Source: Apostichopus japonicus (taxonomy: Eukaryota; Echinodermata; Holothuroidea; Aspidochirotida; Stichopodidae). Taken from it: DNA of 64,000 nt. The DNA lies in the NCBI RefSeq assembly GCF_037975245.1, contig NC_092581.1, positions 9,803,303 through 9,867,302 of the forward strand, given 5' to 3'. The stretch's first letter is position 1; the number at the start of each line of letters is the position of its first letter. A model generated the notes under the pieces. It saw only the letters and a list, made by a program, of their open reading frames with translations, was not told the origin of the DNA and made no database searches. This document shows, piece after piece, positions 47,433 to 58,405 of the stretch. The position numbers and the translations under genes are program-made.

Positions 47433-50400
47433 CTAATCAGACATTCTCTTTACAATACACAATTTCGTAATCGGTCTTTTGAGTATTTTATTGCGAACCT
47501 TAACCTCAACGCTTCTTACTTTCCCATCGCTACTCTTGAAAACTGTAATGACTCTAGCTAAAGGCCATTTTCCGCGTGGAATTGTTTCGTCGGTGAGGAG
47601 AACTATGTCCCCAATGACAACATTTTCTTTCGGAAAATTCCACTTATGGCGTTTTTGGAGGAGAGGCAGATATTCTTTCCGCCATCTACTCCAAAACAAA
47701 GAAGCAAGGTACTGTACTTGAAGCCACCTTTTACGGCCGTAAGAGACTCCTGCGTCGACTGGGTTGTCAGGCCCATGTCTCATCAAAAGTAGGTGGTTCG
47801 GAGTAAGAGGCTCCTCATCTTTTGGATCTGAGGAGAAGTCAGTGAGAGGTCTTGAGTTGAGAATAGATTCAACCTCAGCAAGTACAGTAGTAAGAACCTC
47901 ATCAGTGACCGTTTGCTGCCTCAGGACGCCTCTTAGAATCCTTCTAACCGACCTGATAAGCCTTTCCCATGCTCCTCCGAAATGGCTGGCTGTAGGAGGG
48001 TTAAAGTGCCACTCACAACCTTTACTATGAAAAAAGGCTTCTACATCATCTTTATTCATAGCTTTAAAGGCATTTCTCAACTCTTTCTCGCCAGCTTGGA
48101 AATTAGAGCCGTTGTCGCTAAAAATCTTAACTGGCTGACCTCTTCTTGCTACAAAACGTCTGAAAGCATTAAGGAAGGAATCAGCATCCAGAGATTCACA
48201 AACTTCCAAATGAACAGCTCTGGAGGAAAAGCAAGTAAAAATGCAACCGAACCTCTTTACGGTTGAGCGACCTCTTTTCGCTTCGAATGGCCCAAAATAG
48301 TCCACGCCGACAAAACTAAAAAGAGGTTTGTCAGAGGAGACTCTCTCCGAAGGCAATGCGGCCATTATCTGACAAGAAGGCCTTGCAAGGATCTTACGAC
48401 AAATAACGCACTTACTTACTACACTCTTCACTGCTGTTCGACCATTCAGTAGCCAAAACTTTTGCCGAATGGCACTTAACGTCATGGCCAAACCACCATG
48501 ACCTACCGACTCATGATAATATCTAATAATGAGTGTGACTACTGCTCCCCTAGGGGGCAAGATAATTGGGTGCTTAACGTCATTTCCCAAATCAGCATGG
48601 TCGAGACGACCCCCCGCTTTAAGTACATTTCCAAGAAGAATGGGTTTGAGTTTAAATAATCGCTGGTCACGCTGCCAGGATTTAAACGCCGATTTTTGGA
48701 CCCATGAAATTATGGTAGTTTCACTCGCTTCGATTTCTGATACAGACAGATTTATGCCACTTGCTGCCAGTGAACCTCTACACTTATTAACAAAGCGAAA
48801 GACCCAAGCTAACACCTTGACTAACTTGGTCCACGATGAAAACCTGGAGATTAACTGCTCAGAAAAATTATCATTAACTAAAGTAGTTACATTAAGAACA
48901 ACAGACTTTCCTATTTCTGTGTCTCCAGACAAATCAATATCATCATGTTTCAGTGAAGGCCATGCGCTTTCTTTCTTCGAAAGGAAACTTGGGCCGGAGA
49001 GCCACGTTTCTAAATCATACGTACCCCTCGAGCCATCATCGGCTGGGTTTTCTTTGGAGCCTACATGTCTCCATTGATTTGGAGAGGACAAATCATGAAT
49101 CTTGGACACTCGGTTCGCAACGAAGGTTTTAAACCGCTTATCCTCGTTGCGAATGTACCCAAGGACAATCATTGAGTCCGTCCAAAATATAACATCATCG
49201 AGATCAAACCTAATCTCTTGTTTGATCGACGTGTACAACGTCACTGCAAGAACCGCGCCCATTAACTCGAGCCTAGGAATAGACACGGGCTTCATTGGGC
49301 TGACTTTGGCCTTTCCTTGAATGAATGAGCAGCTTGCTTCACTGTCAGCACCTATCACGCGGAGATATGCCACTGCAGCATATCCTCTCTGAGATGCGTC
49401 ACAAAACACGTGAAGCTGGACGCGCTGTGCGTTATCTAACTGTAGCCAACGAGGGATCTGTATAGATGAAAGAAGAGGAACATTTTGAAGCCACTTCTTC
49501 CATGTCACAAGTTCTTCGTCCGTCAAGGGTTTGTCCCAATCAGACCCTTTGCGACAAATATCTTGTAAGAGGCACCGAGCAATGACAACAAAGGGAGCAG
49601 CAAAACCCAATGGGTCAAAGATCGAGCTTGATATTGACAATAACCCTCGTCTTGTAAAGGGTTTGTCGGGCAACGACACGTTGAATAGAAAATTGTCATT
49701 TTCGGCATTCCAACTCACTCCCAGTGTTCGCTCAGTTGGAAGAGTCTCCAGGCTATTACGTAAATTTGGAGCTCTTTCGGACTCTGGGATGCTTTGGAGA
49801 ACGGCACGATCGTTACTAACCCACTTCGTGAGTCTAAAGCCGCCCTTACTTAAAATACTTCTAATGCGTTCCACAACTTCTATTGCAACAGTTGGATCAT
49901 CGACTGAAGCCAGAAGATCGTCTACATAGAAGTTGTTCCTTATGAACTGAATGGCTTTCTTACCTACAATGTCCTGATTATGTAACTCGTTGTCCCTGGC
50001 CGTGCGCTGTAACGCATAGCCGGCGCAAGCTGGACTTGACGTGGCACCAAAGAGATGTACCGTCATTCTATATTCATGCGGTTCACTTTCTAGATTACCG
50101 CCAGGCCACCACAAGAACCTGAAGACATCGCGGTCTTCGCTTATCACCTGCACTTGGTGAAACATTGCCTCTACGTCAGCAACTAGTGCAATTCGCTGCT
50201 GCCTAAATCTGTGGAGAACACCCACGAGACTGTTTATCGTGTCTGGGCCTTTCAATAAACACGAGTTTAATGAAGTAACCCTCCACTTCGCTGCACAATC
50301 ATAGACTACTCTGACCTTGTCTTTGTAGGGATGAACAACTGGATGGTGAGGCAGATACCAAACATTACCAGCCTTACCTTCACCTTGAACCCGTTCGGCA

Positions 50401-52694
50401 TAACCTTTCGCAATGTAACCTTCTACGGTTTCTGTATACTTTTGACGCATTACATTGTCTCTTAATAGCTTACGTTTTATGTTTCTTAGACGTGATTCAG
50501 CTAACGGTTTATTGGAAGGCAAGAAATGGTAATCGTCCTTCCACAGAAGTCCTATCTGGTAGTGACCTTCACTAGTAAGTGAGGCAGTAGATTCTAATAT
50601 ACCTCTGGCTCTCTTGTCTTGGACAGAATCACCTTCACCAATACTCGCATCGTCTACAGACCAAGAACTTTTAAGTAAACTTAAGATCTCTCCATTCGAG
50701 CAACAAGATATACGATGGATGTTCTTTCTATCGCTACGACCACTGAAACCTGTAGGACCCATAACAGACCAACCAAGGGGTGTCTTTACTCCATACGGAT
50801 CCCCCGTTCCACCACGCCTCTCATCCATAACCCAAAATGCTTCGGGAACATCCGCCCCTATTAGTAGCTCAAGGTTGTAACTTGAGATATCCCCCCAGGG
50901 AATAAGTTTCAAATGTTGCCACCGGTTGAGGTCACGAGCAGAGGGGACACTATCATCACTATTGGGTAGTTTTGGAACAGAAAGAGCAGTTATTGACAAA
51001 TCGTTACTTTCATTCTCCCCTTTGACGCTAATATCAAATGTTGAACCGATCTTAGGTTCGACTCCGTTAACCGTCGAAGACGTGTAAGACGTCGGTTTTC
51101 CCTTTACACCCAACTTCTTCCTAAGGGATTCTGAACACAGAGTAGTGTCTGACCCACTGTCCAAAATAGCCAGGGTATGCACTCGATTACCATTGTTACC
51201 GGTCACTGTAACCGGCAGAATTCTCAAGAAAACGTTACTACCACAAACAGCAGTGTTTGACATAACAGAGATATTCTCTTGATTGGGTGGAGGATGAAGT
51301 AGATCATTGTGTTTGTTAGACTGACAAAAAGTGCAAACGGTATCCCTTCTACATTTAGCCACCGAATGACCAGGAAATAGACACCTAAAACACAACCTCT
51401 TTGTCCTAACAATGTCTAGCCTCTGGTTGTAACTCATGTTGCAGAACGACTCACAGTCAAAAATCCTATGATCATCATCACAGGCAAAACACTTAAGAGA
51501 TCTACCTTTCATAAAATTAGATTTCACGCGAGGTTTCTCGTCACTCACTACGCTACTCGACTTGCCTATATTCCTACCAAACATGTTAGACGAAATTTCA
51601 GCTTGACCTGTCAGATACGATAGAAGGTCATTAAATTCTGGTTCTCTACTCTCATGTATCTTTTGGGCGACATTTGCCCACCCAGTTTGAAGATAAACAG
51701 GTAACAAACTGTGAATCTTAAGAAGGTTACTTGTTGAATTTAGGTCATTTACATACCCCATCTGAGTTAAGGTAACGTAACACCTCTGCATTTCGGATAT
51801 GAGCTTCCACAAGCTTTCTCCGTCATTAGCCTTAATCGATTTGCGACTAACCAATTTACTCATCAAAGAATTCAGAATCAGATGCGGTTGACCAAATTGA
51901 CGTTTCAAAATTGCCTTCGCGCTTTCGTAACCTTCGGCACCTAGAAGCGCGCAACTTTCGATGCAGAAACGCGCTTTACCTTTACATAGCTGCAGCAAAT
52001 ACTGCAAACGCGCGGCATCACCGCTCAATTTACTTGCCACGTTAACTTCGAAATTGGTTATGAAGTACCAATAATCTGCGGGGTCTCCATTAAACTCAAA
52101 TACCTCAGCCTTCGGTAACTCTAATGCCAATTTGAGTTCGTTAAACCCGAATACATAGTTGGAATCACAACTAGAACTAAACCTACTTGAACTTAAATGT
52201 GGAAGACCTTCACCATTCTTCATGTCTACGTTACTATTACTACCATCGGTAATATCATTAACTTCCTTAGAGCTAACACAATGACTAACGTTACTATTCT
52301 TAGTAAAAATACCGTTATCATCATTGTCGGTTAACCTCTTTTCCTCGTCGCCTTCAGGAGCTTCTGAGATCCTCTCGGGCCATTTTCTGCTGAGGTCTAC
52401 ATACCTCTCGACTTCGATCTTTATGGCGATGAACTTGCTGACTACGTCCGCCATCCATTCTTCTTCCAAAATAAACTTATCTTCTTCCAAAAGCTTTTCA
52501 ATCACAGCTTGATGGGCCTCTTCTATTGCTTCTAAAATTTTATTCGCTTTCTCTAAGAGTTCCTTCACAGAGTCTATTCCTGCGTCCTCTCTAATGAGAG
52601 TAGAAATAGAATTAATCGCTCTAGTCAAGGTCCCCTTCTTATTCCTACGCCGTATTAACAGCGTCTTCATCGTAAGGGCCTCGTCCGTTGACAT
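47433..52694 (-). CDS. BEL/Pao Gag-Pol polyprotein
   Basis: A single frame of 1753 codons from ATG at 52694, 24 bases inside the 5' LTR. The frame is open three codons further, but without an earlier ATG. Approximate order: Gag region of the DUF1759 type (~180-370); cysteine knuckles with CFRCLFPGHSVAKC (~430-445) and a following CTFC; aspartic protease with LDSGSDTT (~510); reverse transcriptase with VADVEAMFHQV and FYVDDLLAS (YVDD ~922); RNase H with FCDASQRGYAA, PRLELMGA and FWTDSM; integrase with an HHCC finger (HESVGHGG, CVICRK, ~1395-1430) and a core with VGVDYFGPF (~1463), FSDNGSNF and GGAWERLIR; and a C-terminal DUF5641-like segment (RGKWPLARV). All catalytic motifs look intact. It replicates through an RNA intermediate in cytoplasmic particles. 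A single fused Gag-Pol frame is typical of the superfamily. Confidence 0.95.
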   Translation of the reverse strand: MSTDEALTMKTLLIRRRNKKGTLTRAINSISTLIREDAGIDSVKELLEKANKILEAIEEAHQAVIEKLLEEDKFILEEEWMADVVSKFIAIKIEVERYVDLSRKWPERISEAPEGDEEKRLTDNDDNGIFTKNSNVSHCVSSKEVNDITDGSNSNVDMKNGEGLPHLSSSRFSSSCDSNYVFGFNELKLALELPKAEVFEFNGDPADYWYFITNFEVNVASKLSGDAARLQYLLQLCKGKARFCIESCALLGAEGYESAKAILKRQFGQPHLILNSLMSKLVSRKSIKANDGESLWKLISEMQRCYVTLTQMGYVNDLNSTSNLLKIHSLLPVYLQTGWANVAQKIHESREPEFNDLLSYLTGQAEISSNMFGRNIGKSSSVVSDEKPRVKSNFMKGRSLKCFACDDDHRIFDCESFCNMSYNQRLDIVRTKRLCFRCLFPGHSVAKCRRDTVCTFCQSNKHNDLLHPPPNQENISVMSNTAVCGSNVFLRILPVTVTGNNGNRVHTLAILDSGSDTTLCSESLRKKLGVKGKPTSYTSSTVNGVEPKIGSTFDISVKGENESNDLSITALSVPKLPNSDDSVPSARDLNRWQHLKLIPWGDISSYNLELLIGADVPEAFWVMDERRGGTGDPYGVKTPLGWSVMGPTGFSGRSDRKNIHRISCCSNGEILSLLKSSWSVDDASIGEGDSVQDKRARGILESTASLTSEGHYQIGLLWKDDYHFLPSNKPLAESRLRNIKRKLLRDNVMRQKYTETVEGYIAKGYAERVQGEGKAGNVWYLPHHPVVHPYKDKVRVVYDCAAKWRVTSLNSCLLKGPDTINSLVGVLHRFRQQRIALVADVEAMFHQVQVISEDRDVFRFLWWPGGNLESEPHEYRMTVHLFGATSSPACAGYALQRTARDNELHNQDIVGKKAIQFIRNNFYVDDLLASVDDPTVAIEVVERIRSILSKGGFRLTKWVSNDRAVLQSIPESERAPNLRNSLETLPTERTLGVSWNAENDNFLFNVSLPDKPFTRRGLLSISSSIFDPLGFAAPFVVIARCLLQDICRKGSDWDKPLTDEELVTWKKWLQNVPLLSSIQIPRWLQLDNAQRVQLHVFCDASQRGYAAVAYLRVIGADSEASCSFIQGKAKVSPMKPVSIPRLELMGAVLAVTLYTSIKQEIRFDLDDVIFWTDSMIVLGYIRNEDKRFKTFVANRVSKIHDLSSPNQWRHVGSKENPADDGSRGTYDLETWLSGPSFLSKKESAWPSLKHDDIDLSGDTEIGKSVVLNVTTLVNDNFSEQLISRFSSWTKLVKVLAWVFRFVNKCRGSLAASGINLSVSEIEASETTIISWVQKSAFKSWQRDQRLFKLKPILLGNVLKAGGRLDHADLGNDVKHPIILPPRGAVVTLIIRYYHESVGHGGLAMTLSAIRQKFWLLNGRTAVKSVVSKCVICRKILARPSCQIMAALPSERVSSDKPLFSFVGVDYFGPFEAKRGRSTVKRFGCIFTCFSSRAVHLEVCESLDADSFLNAFRRFVARRGQPVKIFSDNGSNFQAGEKELRNAFKAMNKDDVEAFFHSKGCEWHFNPPTASHFGGAWERLIRSVRRILRGVLRQQTVTDEVLTTVLAEVESILNSRPLTDFSSDPKDEEPLTPNHLLLMRHGPDNPVDAGVSYGRKRWLQVQYLASLFWSRWRKEYLPLLQKRHKWNFPKENVVIGDIVLLTDETIPRGKWPLARVITVFKSSDGKVRSVEVKVRNKILKRPITKLCIVKRMSD

Positions 52695-52717
52695 CTTCAA
52701 TTATAGATTTTATTTAC

Positions 52718-53283
52718 TGTAAATCAATATAGATTTCTTTAATCCGTATTCCTGTAATCCAAAGATTATTCAACGCAGAAGAAATGTTGAGTCGATTCGT
52801 GGTTTATTAGCTTTGATATCTGGTAACTATCTGTTAATCTGCTAATCTGTTAATCTGTCAGTCTGTCAATCTGGTAACTAAATAAATAAAAACGAAACAT
52901 ACGTTTGTAATTAAACAATCAGGAAATCGATTAATGAATAAGTCAATTATTGAAGAATAAATACATAAATCCAAACCATACAGAATAAATAATCATGTAT
53001 GCAACAAATATACAACGTTATATCAATAAAAACACAACTTACATAAAATCTTTGGTTTAACACTGGAAAATAATTCTTGCTTCAATACGTTCTTGATATC
53101 GACTGAACTCAAATTACGGTAAATGAACGTAAAGACAGAACCAACGAAAACAACAAATTTCAAACATACTCACGCACGCACGCACACTCGCACAAACACG
53201 CACACACGCAGTAGCACTGCAACTTTACATGACGCACACTTCGTAACAATACACAAACAACACATCGTGTGAGCGCGTTTACA
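52718..53283 (-). repeat. 5' LTR of the BEL/Pao element
   Basis: 566 bp, otherwise nearly identical to the 3' LTR. Next to it, at 52717-52695 on the minus strand, lies GTAAATAAAATCTATAATTG, where a primer-binding site should be. I do not recognise a tRNA 3' end in it. Confidence 0.93.
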
Positions 53284-53288
53284 CACGG

Positions 53289-55257
53289 CATTGAACTTAG
53301 TTATAGTAACTTACACATGATTTCAAAGGTGGGGGACAAAATTCTTAATTTTCCCTGAATAATTAGGTAGGGTTATGAAACCATTAACTTTTGTGCCCAT
53401 CGACGTGGTCTAATTCTTCCCCAATTGAATGTGAACGAAACTTCGACTAAACATTTCCCCGTCTGGAGCACGCCACTACGTTTAGTCCTAATAATGTATA
53501 CCTAATTTATAGTTAAATATGCCTAAGAATGCACAATTGTTTCACATCTGAAATGGTACTTTTCTCTAAGTGAGGAGCCCCTCCCCCCCCCCTCCCCCAT
53601 GAATTTCATTTTGTCATCCAGAAAATACAATTTGTGGAGGGGTATGTGAGGGGTGTGCAGGCGGAAGTCTTTGCCCATCTTTTAAGTAGGCTGCAAAGCT
53701 TCCCCTTTATATATATGCTTGAAATGTTGTAAAGTGCACATTAAATTCAGATGCAAGAACGGCAGTCATTAAAGTGACTTTACAGAATTCCGGTTGGCCC
53801 AGCAATCAACCCCTCTGGGATCTGACAGTTTGTCCTATATGTGTTATGTTAACCCTTGGTACACTAATGCAGGGCTCATTGAGTGGCGTAGGAAGTTATC
53901 AGATATGAGGGGGAGTAGAGATCCTGTGGGGTTTGTGAGGTCTTCATCAGTGTATTTGTTTTGAAGATGCTACGGTGGCCCAAAAAGGACAATGAAATTT
54001 TTACTATTTTATGGCCAAAAGTTAAACATTTGGTAAACTGTACGATACAAAATAGTCGAAAGGATCCAAGTGGATAGTTAATAAAGTGGGCTGGGGGAGG
54101 GGGGAGGGGTAGGGCAGAAACATACTCACTTTTCAAAGTGCTGGGTTGGGGTTAGGGTACCTTTAATTATTTGACCCTGAAAGGTTATATTTTCAACAGT
54201 TACCGGGGTATATGTTACATCCGTTGTCATATTAGCTCAAAACTAATGCAATCAAATGACAAGAAATGCTTCAAACTGAAAATCGTTTTCTCAAAGCAAT
54301 TCCACAGTGTGCTTTGTAGAAAAATTATTGGTATACTTTTGATTGGGTCAGCTTACGCCGCTTAAAATCTTAACATAGAATTTCGTATTAGTTGGGTGAT
54401 ATAACTGTTTTGGCAATAACACAGTTAGACATCCCGTTGGGAGGTGAAGACTAAAAGATTTGACCCCGTCTCCCTATAACCTCCACCACACCATGGGCCC
54501 ATCCTCTCCCCCCACCCCCTCCTAAATTTGCGTAGAAGACTGTTATTTGAATAAGGACATATCGGTTGGATGCCTACACTGCCTATACGCGACAGTGAAT
54601 TCGAAAATGTCTAGAATGTATGAAATCCCAAGATTCACTTGTGGTTCGCACATCTCGTCACACCCCCTCCCACCCACCCCCTCCCCAAACCCTAGCGTAC
54701 GCGCCTGCTCTTCCATCTCACAGTGGAATACAAAAACCACAATATTAATTACAAGTCTGATCTATATTGTAAGATGGAGTTTATGAAGGCATTCTACGTC
54801 TTCTTCTGTATTTTCTTTTAAAAATAGATGTAGCTGTAAATGACTTTTTTCTGATCGCTTCAGAGAGAATATTTTTTTTCTTAATATCCTTCACATAATA
54901 TCAAAGGTACCCTTCTTGTTTTTCAACTTGAAGAATACACTATATCGTTCCTGCAGGTTTGGAGCCTGGATTGCGAACAAACAGATTGACCTACTTAAAA
55001 CAGACAGCGAGCGAAGTGGGGAGTAAAACACAGAAAGAGAAAAAGAGAGGTGGAGAGAGACAGACTGAGAGCGCGAAAAAATAGAAAATAAATGAAAACT
55101 GGACCAATTATCCCATTGAAAAGGAATGAAGCCATCCCGATGGAATCACATGACAAGCCTGCTTGAGGAGCTATAGCAAAAGTAGGTTTGTAGGTAAAGT
55201 CGCCGGATCTCTTTGCAAATACTGGAGTTGGTGTATGCGTTATGTATGATATATTAC
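53289..55257. other. No gene recognised
   Basis: C/G runs occur at 53581-53600 and 54095-54112. A CCACCCCCTCC cluster lies around 54480-54690. Open frames across these runs have no homology. Confidence 0.4.
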
Positions 55258-55540
55258 AAGCTCATTCTGCACGTTTTTCGCATTCTTCATGATCAATCTC
55301 CGAGTTACATGACTCCTTTGGTGAAACGCTACACTCCAGCTAGGGCTTTACGGTCCCAAAGTCATCTTTCTCTAGTCATTCCTCGTACTAACAAAGTCAC
55401 ATATGGAGATAGTTCGTTCAGTGCAGCAGGTCCTAAACTCTGGAATTCTCTTCCTTATCACTTGAGAAATGTCACATCTATTGACACTTTTAAAAAGCAT
55501 TTGAGAACTTGTCTTTTTGGGCTTGAGTATGGGCATTAAT
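55258..55540 (+). pseudogene. LINE C-terminal fragment
   Basis: The translation contains HDQSPSYMTPLVKRYTPAR, ALRSQSHLSLVIPRT, TYGDSSFSAAGPKLWNSLPY and FKKHLRTCLF. This is the conserved tail found after the reverse transcriptase of many animal LINEs (PSYL, YTPxRxLRS, AFSxAAPxLWNSLP, FKxxLKTxLF). The frame is open across the fragment, but no polymerase precedes it, so it is a 5'-truncated copy. Confidence 0.8.
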
Positions 55541-56502
55541 CTTATTCGTTGTTTTATTCACATTACTGTGCCTATTTTTATGTATATTTATATTTTTATG
55601 TTCTTTATTGGGGTTTATAACCCTGTCTTATATCATTTTTTACTTTTATTGCTGTTGTTATTACTTTTAGGTTTTCTAAAGTTTGGTAATTTTATATTTT
55701 TATACTGCAGTAAGCTATAGCCGGTATATATACAGAAGATGTATGATGTCAGTAACATAATAACCAACAGATCAAATCAATGGATTGAATATATCCATGT
55801 ATAATCACATAGTACGTTAGACTCAGTGGCGTAGCTACGGGGGGGCCTGGGGGGGCCGGGGCCCCCCCATGAAATCGGCGGGCCCCCCACTGGCCCCCCC
55901 ACTGGGAATGGGGTAAAAAAAATGTAAAAAAAAAAATTGTAAAAAAAAAAAAAAAAAATGTAAAAAAAAAGAAAAAAAAGTCATCAGTGGGATTCACTAA
56001 TATTTTTTGTTCAATAATTTGGGAAATAGAGTTACACAATTTTCTCGTCTGCATCTGGCAGAATAAGAATAATACCATATCTGTAGTAATCATGAGAATG
56101 GTCATACAGCATGGCATGGCAATGGTCGATGCGACGGTTGCGACCATACACCACGAACCTTGTGCATGTGCTACGCGATATCGATATCTACCAATACATG
56201 TTATCGGTCATCGATTGGCACAAAAACCCAGATTCTGATGACAGCTGCCTCAAGAAACCCAATAAATGGCCTAATTAGCACCGAGCCTCCAATGTGGACC
56301 ATTACCGAAACATCGATGCGTGTTAGTCTTCCATCCCCTTCCTCTAATGCTATTTAAGTCCACATGTGGGCATTTCCTGCAAACCTACCGGTAGCCCACA
56401 GGGGTTTGAGTTGGGAGAAAGGCCTTGACACCTTGAAACAACAAATGATGCCAACCATAGGCGTACGAGGCGGGGGGTGCAGGGGGGCAGACTGCCCCCT
56501 AA

Positions 56503-56638
56503 ATTTCCAGAGGACAAGAAATTCGGGCAAAAGTCCTGAAAAATTCGGGCAGCCTAAGAGGAGAAAAATATATTTTTTTCTCCTCTTATGCTGCCCGAAT
56601 TTTTCAGGACTTTTGCCCGAATTTCTTGTCCTCTGGAA

Positions 56639-56640
<2 letters not shown>
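56503..56640. repeat. ~138-bp near-perfect palindrome
   Basis: The left arm starts ATTTCCAGAGGACAAGAAAT and the right arm ends with its reverse complement. The arms are about 67 bases with almost no loop and about one mismatch (GCCTAAG versus CTTATGC). TTCGGGCA motifs recur within it. A (TA)n microsatellite follows directly at 56639-56698. A CATAGGCGTACGAGG terminus at 56456 suggests it lies inside another element of the 11046-11654 family. Confidence 0.85.

Positions 56641-56698
<58 letters not shown>
56639..56698 (+). repeat. (AT)n microsatellite
   Basis: About 29 AT units with one GT interruption near 56663, contiguous with the palindrome. Confidence 0.9.
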
Positions 56699-56701
<3 letters not shown>

Positions 56702-56879
56702 GTAGCTTGCCCGAATCTTTTTCAAATTTTTGCCCGACAATTCCATGATTTTCTTTATTTAGCATCATGATGCCCGAATATTTCCGTGTAACACCACCGT
56801 AAGCGCAGTTCATCTGGGCTACCACGCTTTTTGCACGATCAATTTTTTTTCTTCTAACTAGTCAATTGTATACCTGGAC

Positions 56880-57539
56880 CAAGGGCGGCGGAACCGGGGG
56901 AAAAAGGGGGGCACGTGCCCCTCCCCCACTTTTCCTCAGGTTAGAAATGTGCCTTTTTTCTACATAAAAATTGAGGTGCCTCAAGTTAGCAAGAGGCCAG
57001 GGAACCAGAATGAACACTCGGGAAGGGCCGTTTCCGGCCATCTGAGGGGTTTGTAAAACCAAAAATTTTTTAAAAGTACGCTCCGCGCCAACCGATGGTG
57101 GCGCTCCGCTCAGACAGCCGTGCATACAACTTTGCAAATCCTGGCTAAGCCCGTGACTTTTTACGAATTTCTGTGAGTCAAACTCAAAGCATTTTCGAAT
57201 GGAAAAAATTTGTTAAGATATTAACAAGAAAAAAACTCTAATTCGGAAGACTCCTACATTAGCAACTAGCATGATTTCACCTCATTTTGTCTCAAAAGAA
57301 AACTTGTTCCTTGTTTCCCAATTTGCGCATTGGATATTGCAGTGCTAGTATGCATATTTTCCTTGAGGGGGGGGGGGGGACGTTGATGGAGTGATGTGTA
57401 TACACAAATAAGATAATACAATAAGAGTTATAAAGGGTACTGAATATAACGCTGCATCATTCCAATCGAATTTCTGCAAAGAGCCCTTTGATGTCGGTTC
57501 CCCCCCCCCCCCAGATTAAAAGTGCTTCCGCCGCCCTTG
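56880..57539. mobile_element. Nested hAT-like element
   Basis: CAAGGGCGGCGGAACCGG at the left and GTGCTTCCGCCGCCCTTG at the right are inverted ends. The flanking octamers ACCTGGAC (56872-56879) and ACCTGGAT (57540-57547) match at seven of eight bases. It sits inside 55824-58397 and shares the CGCTCCGCGCCAACCGATG motif. Confidence 0.7.
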
Positions 57540-58405
57540 ACCTGGATATCCCCGACATGAGTGTATAAAAGAAACATTTTCTTTTTCATGGATGGTGGGG
57601 GGGGGGAGTGTCTACAAGCCTAGAAGTACATGTTTATCATATTCTTTGTTATATTTTATACTTTTTTGTGAGAAAAATTGCAGTCTCACCCGACACAGCG
57701 ACATTATCCCGCCTACGTGTCGATTAACAATGTTTTTCTGGGGGTAGCTGAGTACTGTGTTAAAATAATAAATAAGGTAACTAAATATAGCAGCTTAAAA
57801 AATATACTGTCCCATTTTTCCCCTTCAAAGTGATGTTACCATTTTTTCTTCTTCTAATTTACCAAATTTTTGGGGAACTGTAAATTTCTAAAACGTGAGA
57901 TTATAAAATAAAGAATGTTTAGATGCAACTTGCAAGGCCTCAGAAGTGCCGTTTCCGGCAATCTGAGAGGCATTGTGTGCCAAAAATTTTCTTGTTCGCT
58001 ACGCGCCAACCGATGGTGGCGCTCCGCTTAGATAGTGTCACGGGAACTTTCGGGCACAAAAAGTTCTGCCCCCCCCCCAAACTGAAATGGTCCCGTACGC
58101 CTTTGATGTCAACTTCACTCAAGTTAAAAGTCTGGCTGAGTTGGCAAGGCCAGTCAGCATGAAAGAGAAAAAAAATTTTTTGCATTTCTGTCACCAAAGT
58201 TGCACATCTTTTTGGTTGCTATTTTGCCTCACAGGTGCCATCTCCTGCGATCTGGGGGGTGCTGAAATCTCAAATTTTCTCTGTACGCTCTGCGCCAACC
58301 AAGGTGGCGCTCCGCTCAGATAGTAACCCGGCCCCCCCACAAGAAAGAGCAGCCCCCCCATGGCCCCCCCACTCAAAAAATCCTAGCTACGCCACTGGTT
58401 AGACT

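Larger units (their letters stand above)
46750..53283 (-). mobile_element. Complete, apparently intact BEL/Pao LTR retrotransposon
   Basis: Two LTRs (46750-47323 and 52718-53283) flank one uninterrupted polyprotein frame. The target duplication CACGG is present at 46745-46749 and 53284-53288, five bases as usual for BEL/Pao. A polypurine tract AACAGGGGGAG abuts the 3' LTR on the minus strand (47324-47334). The LTRs, compared by eye, differ by an 8-bp repeat-unit indel and about one substitution, implying a recent insertion. There is no envelope-like gene. Confidence 0.95.
55824..58397. mobile_element. hAT-like non-autonomous element, 2.6 kb, carrying a nested element
   Basis: The left terminus CAGTGGCGTAGCTACG and right terminus CTAGCTACGCCACTG are bordered by the identical octamer GTTAGACT at 55816-55823 and 58398-58405. 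The interior has no transposase. It contains A-rich runs (55914-55980), a perfect-looking hairpin (56503-56640), a nested hAT-like element (56880-57539) and segments around 57917-58330 shared with 10080-10195 and 8935-8990. Confidence 0.85.

Noticed and set aside
47479-52512. Multiple plus-strand frames (e.g. 48529-49077) under the BEL/Pao element
   Set aside because: Shadow frames of the long minus-strand polyprotein with no homology of their own.
52695-52700. Polyprotein start two codons upstream at 52700
   Set aside because: The first two codons are TTG AAG; the first ATG is at 52694-52692.
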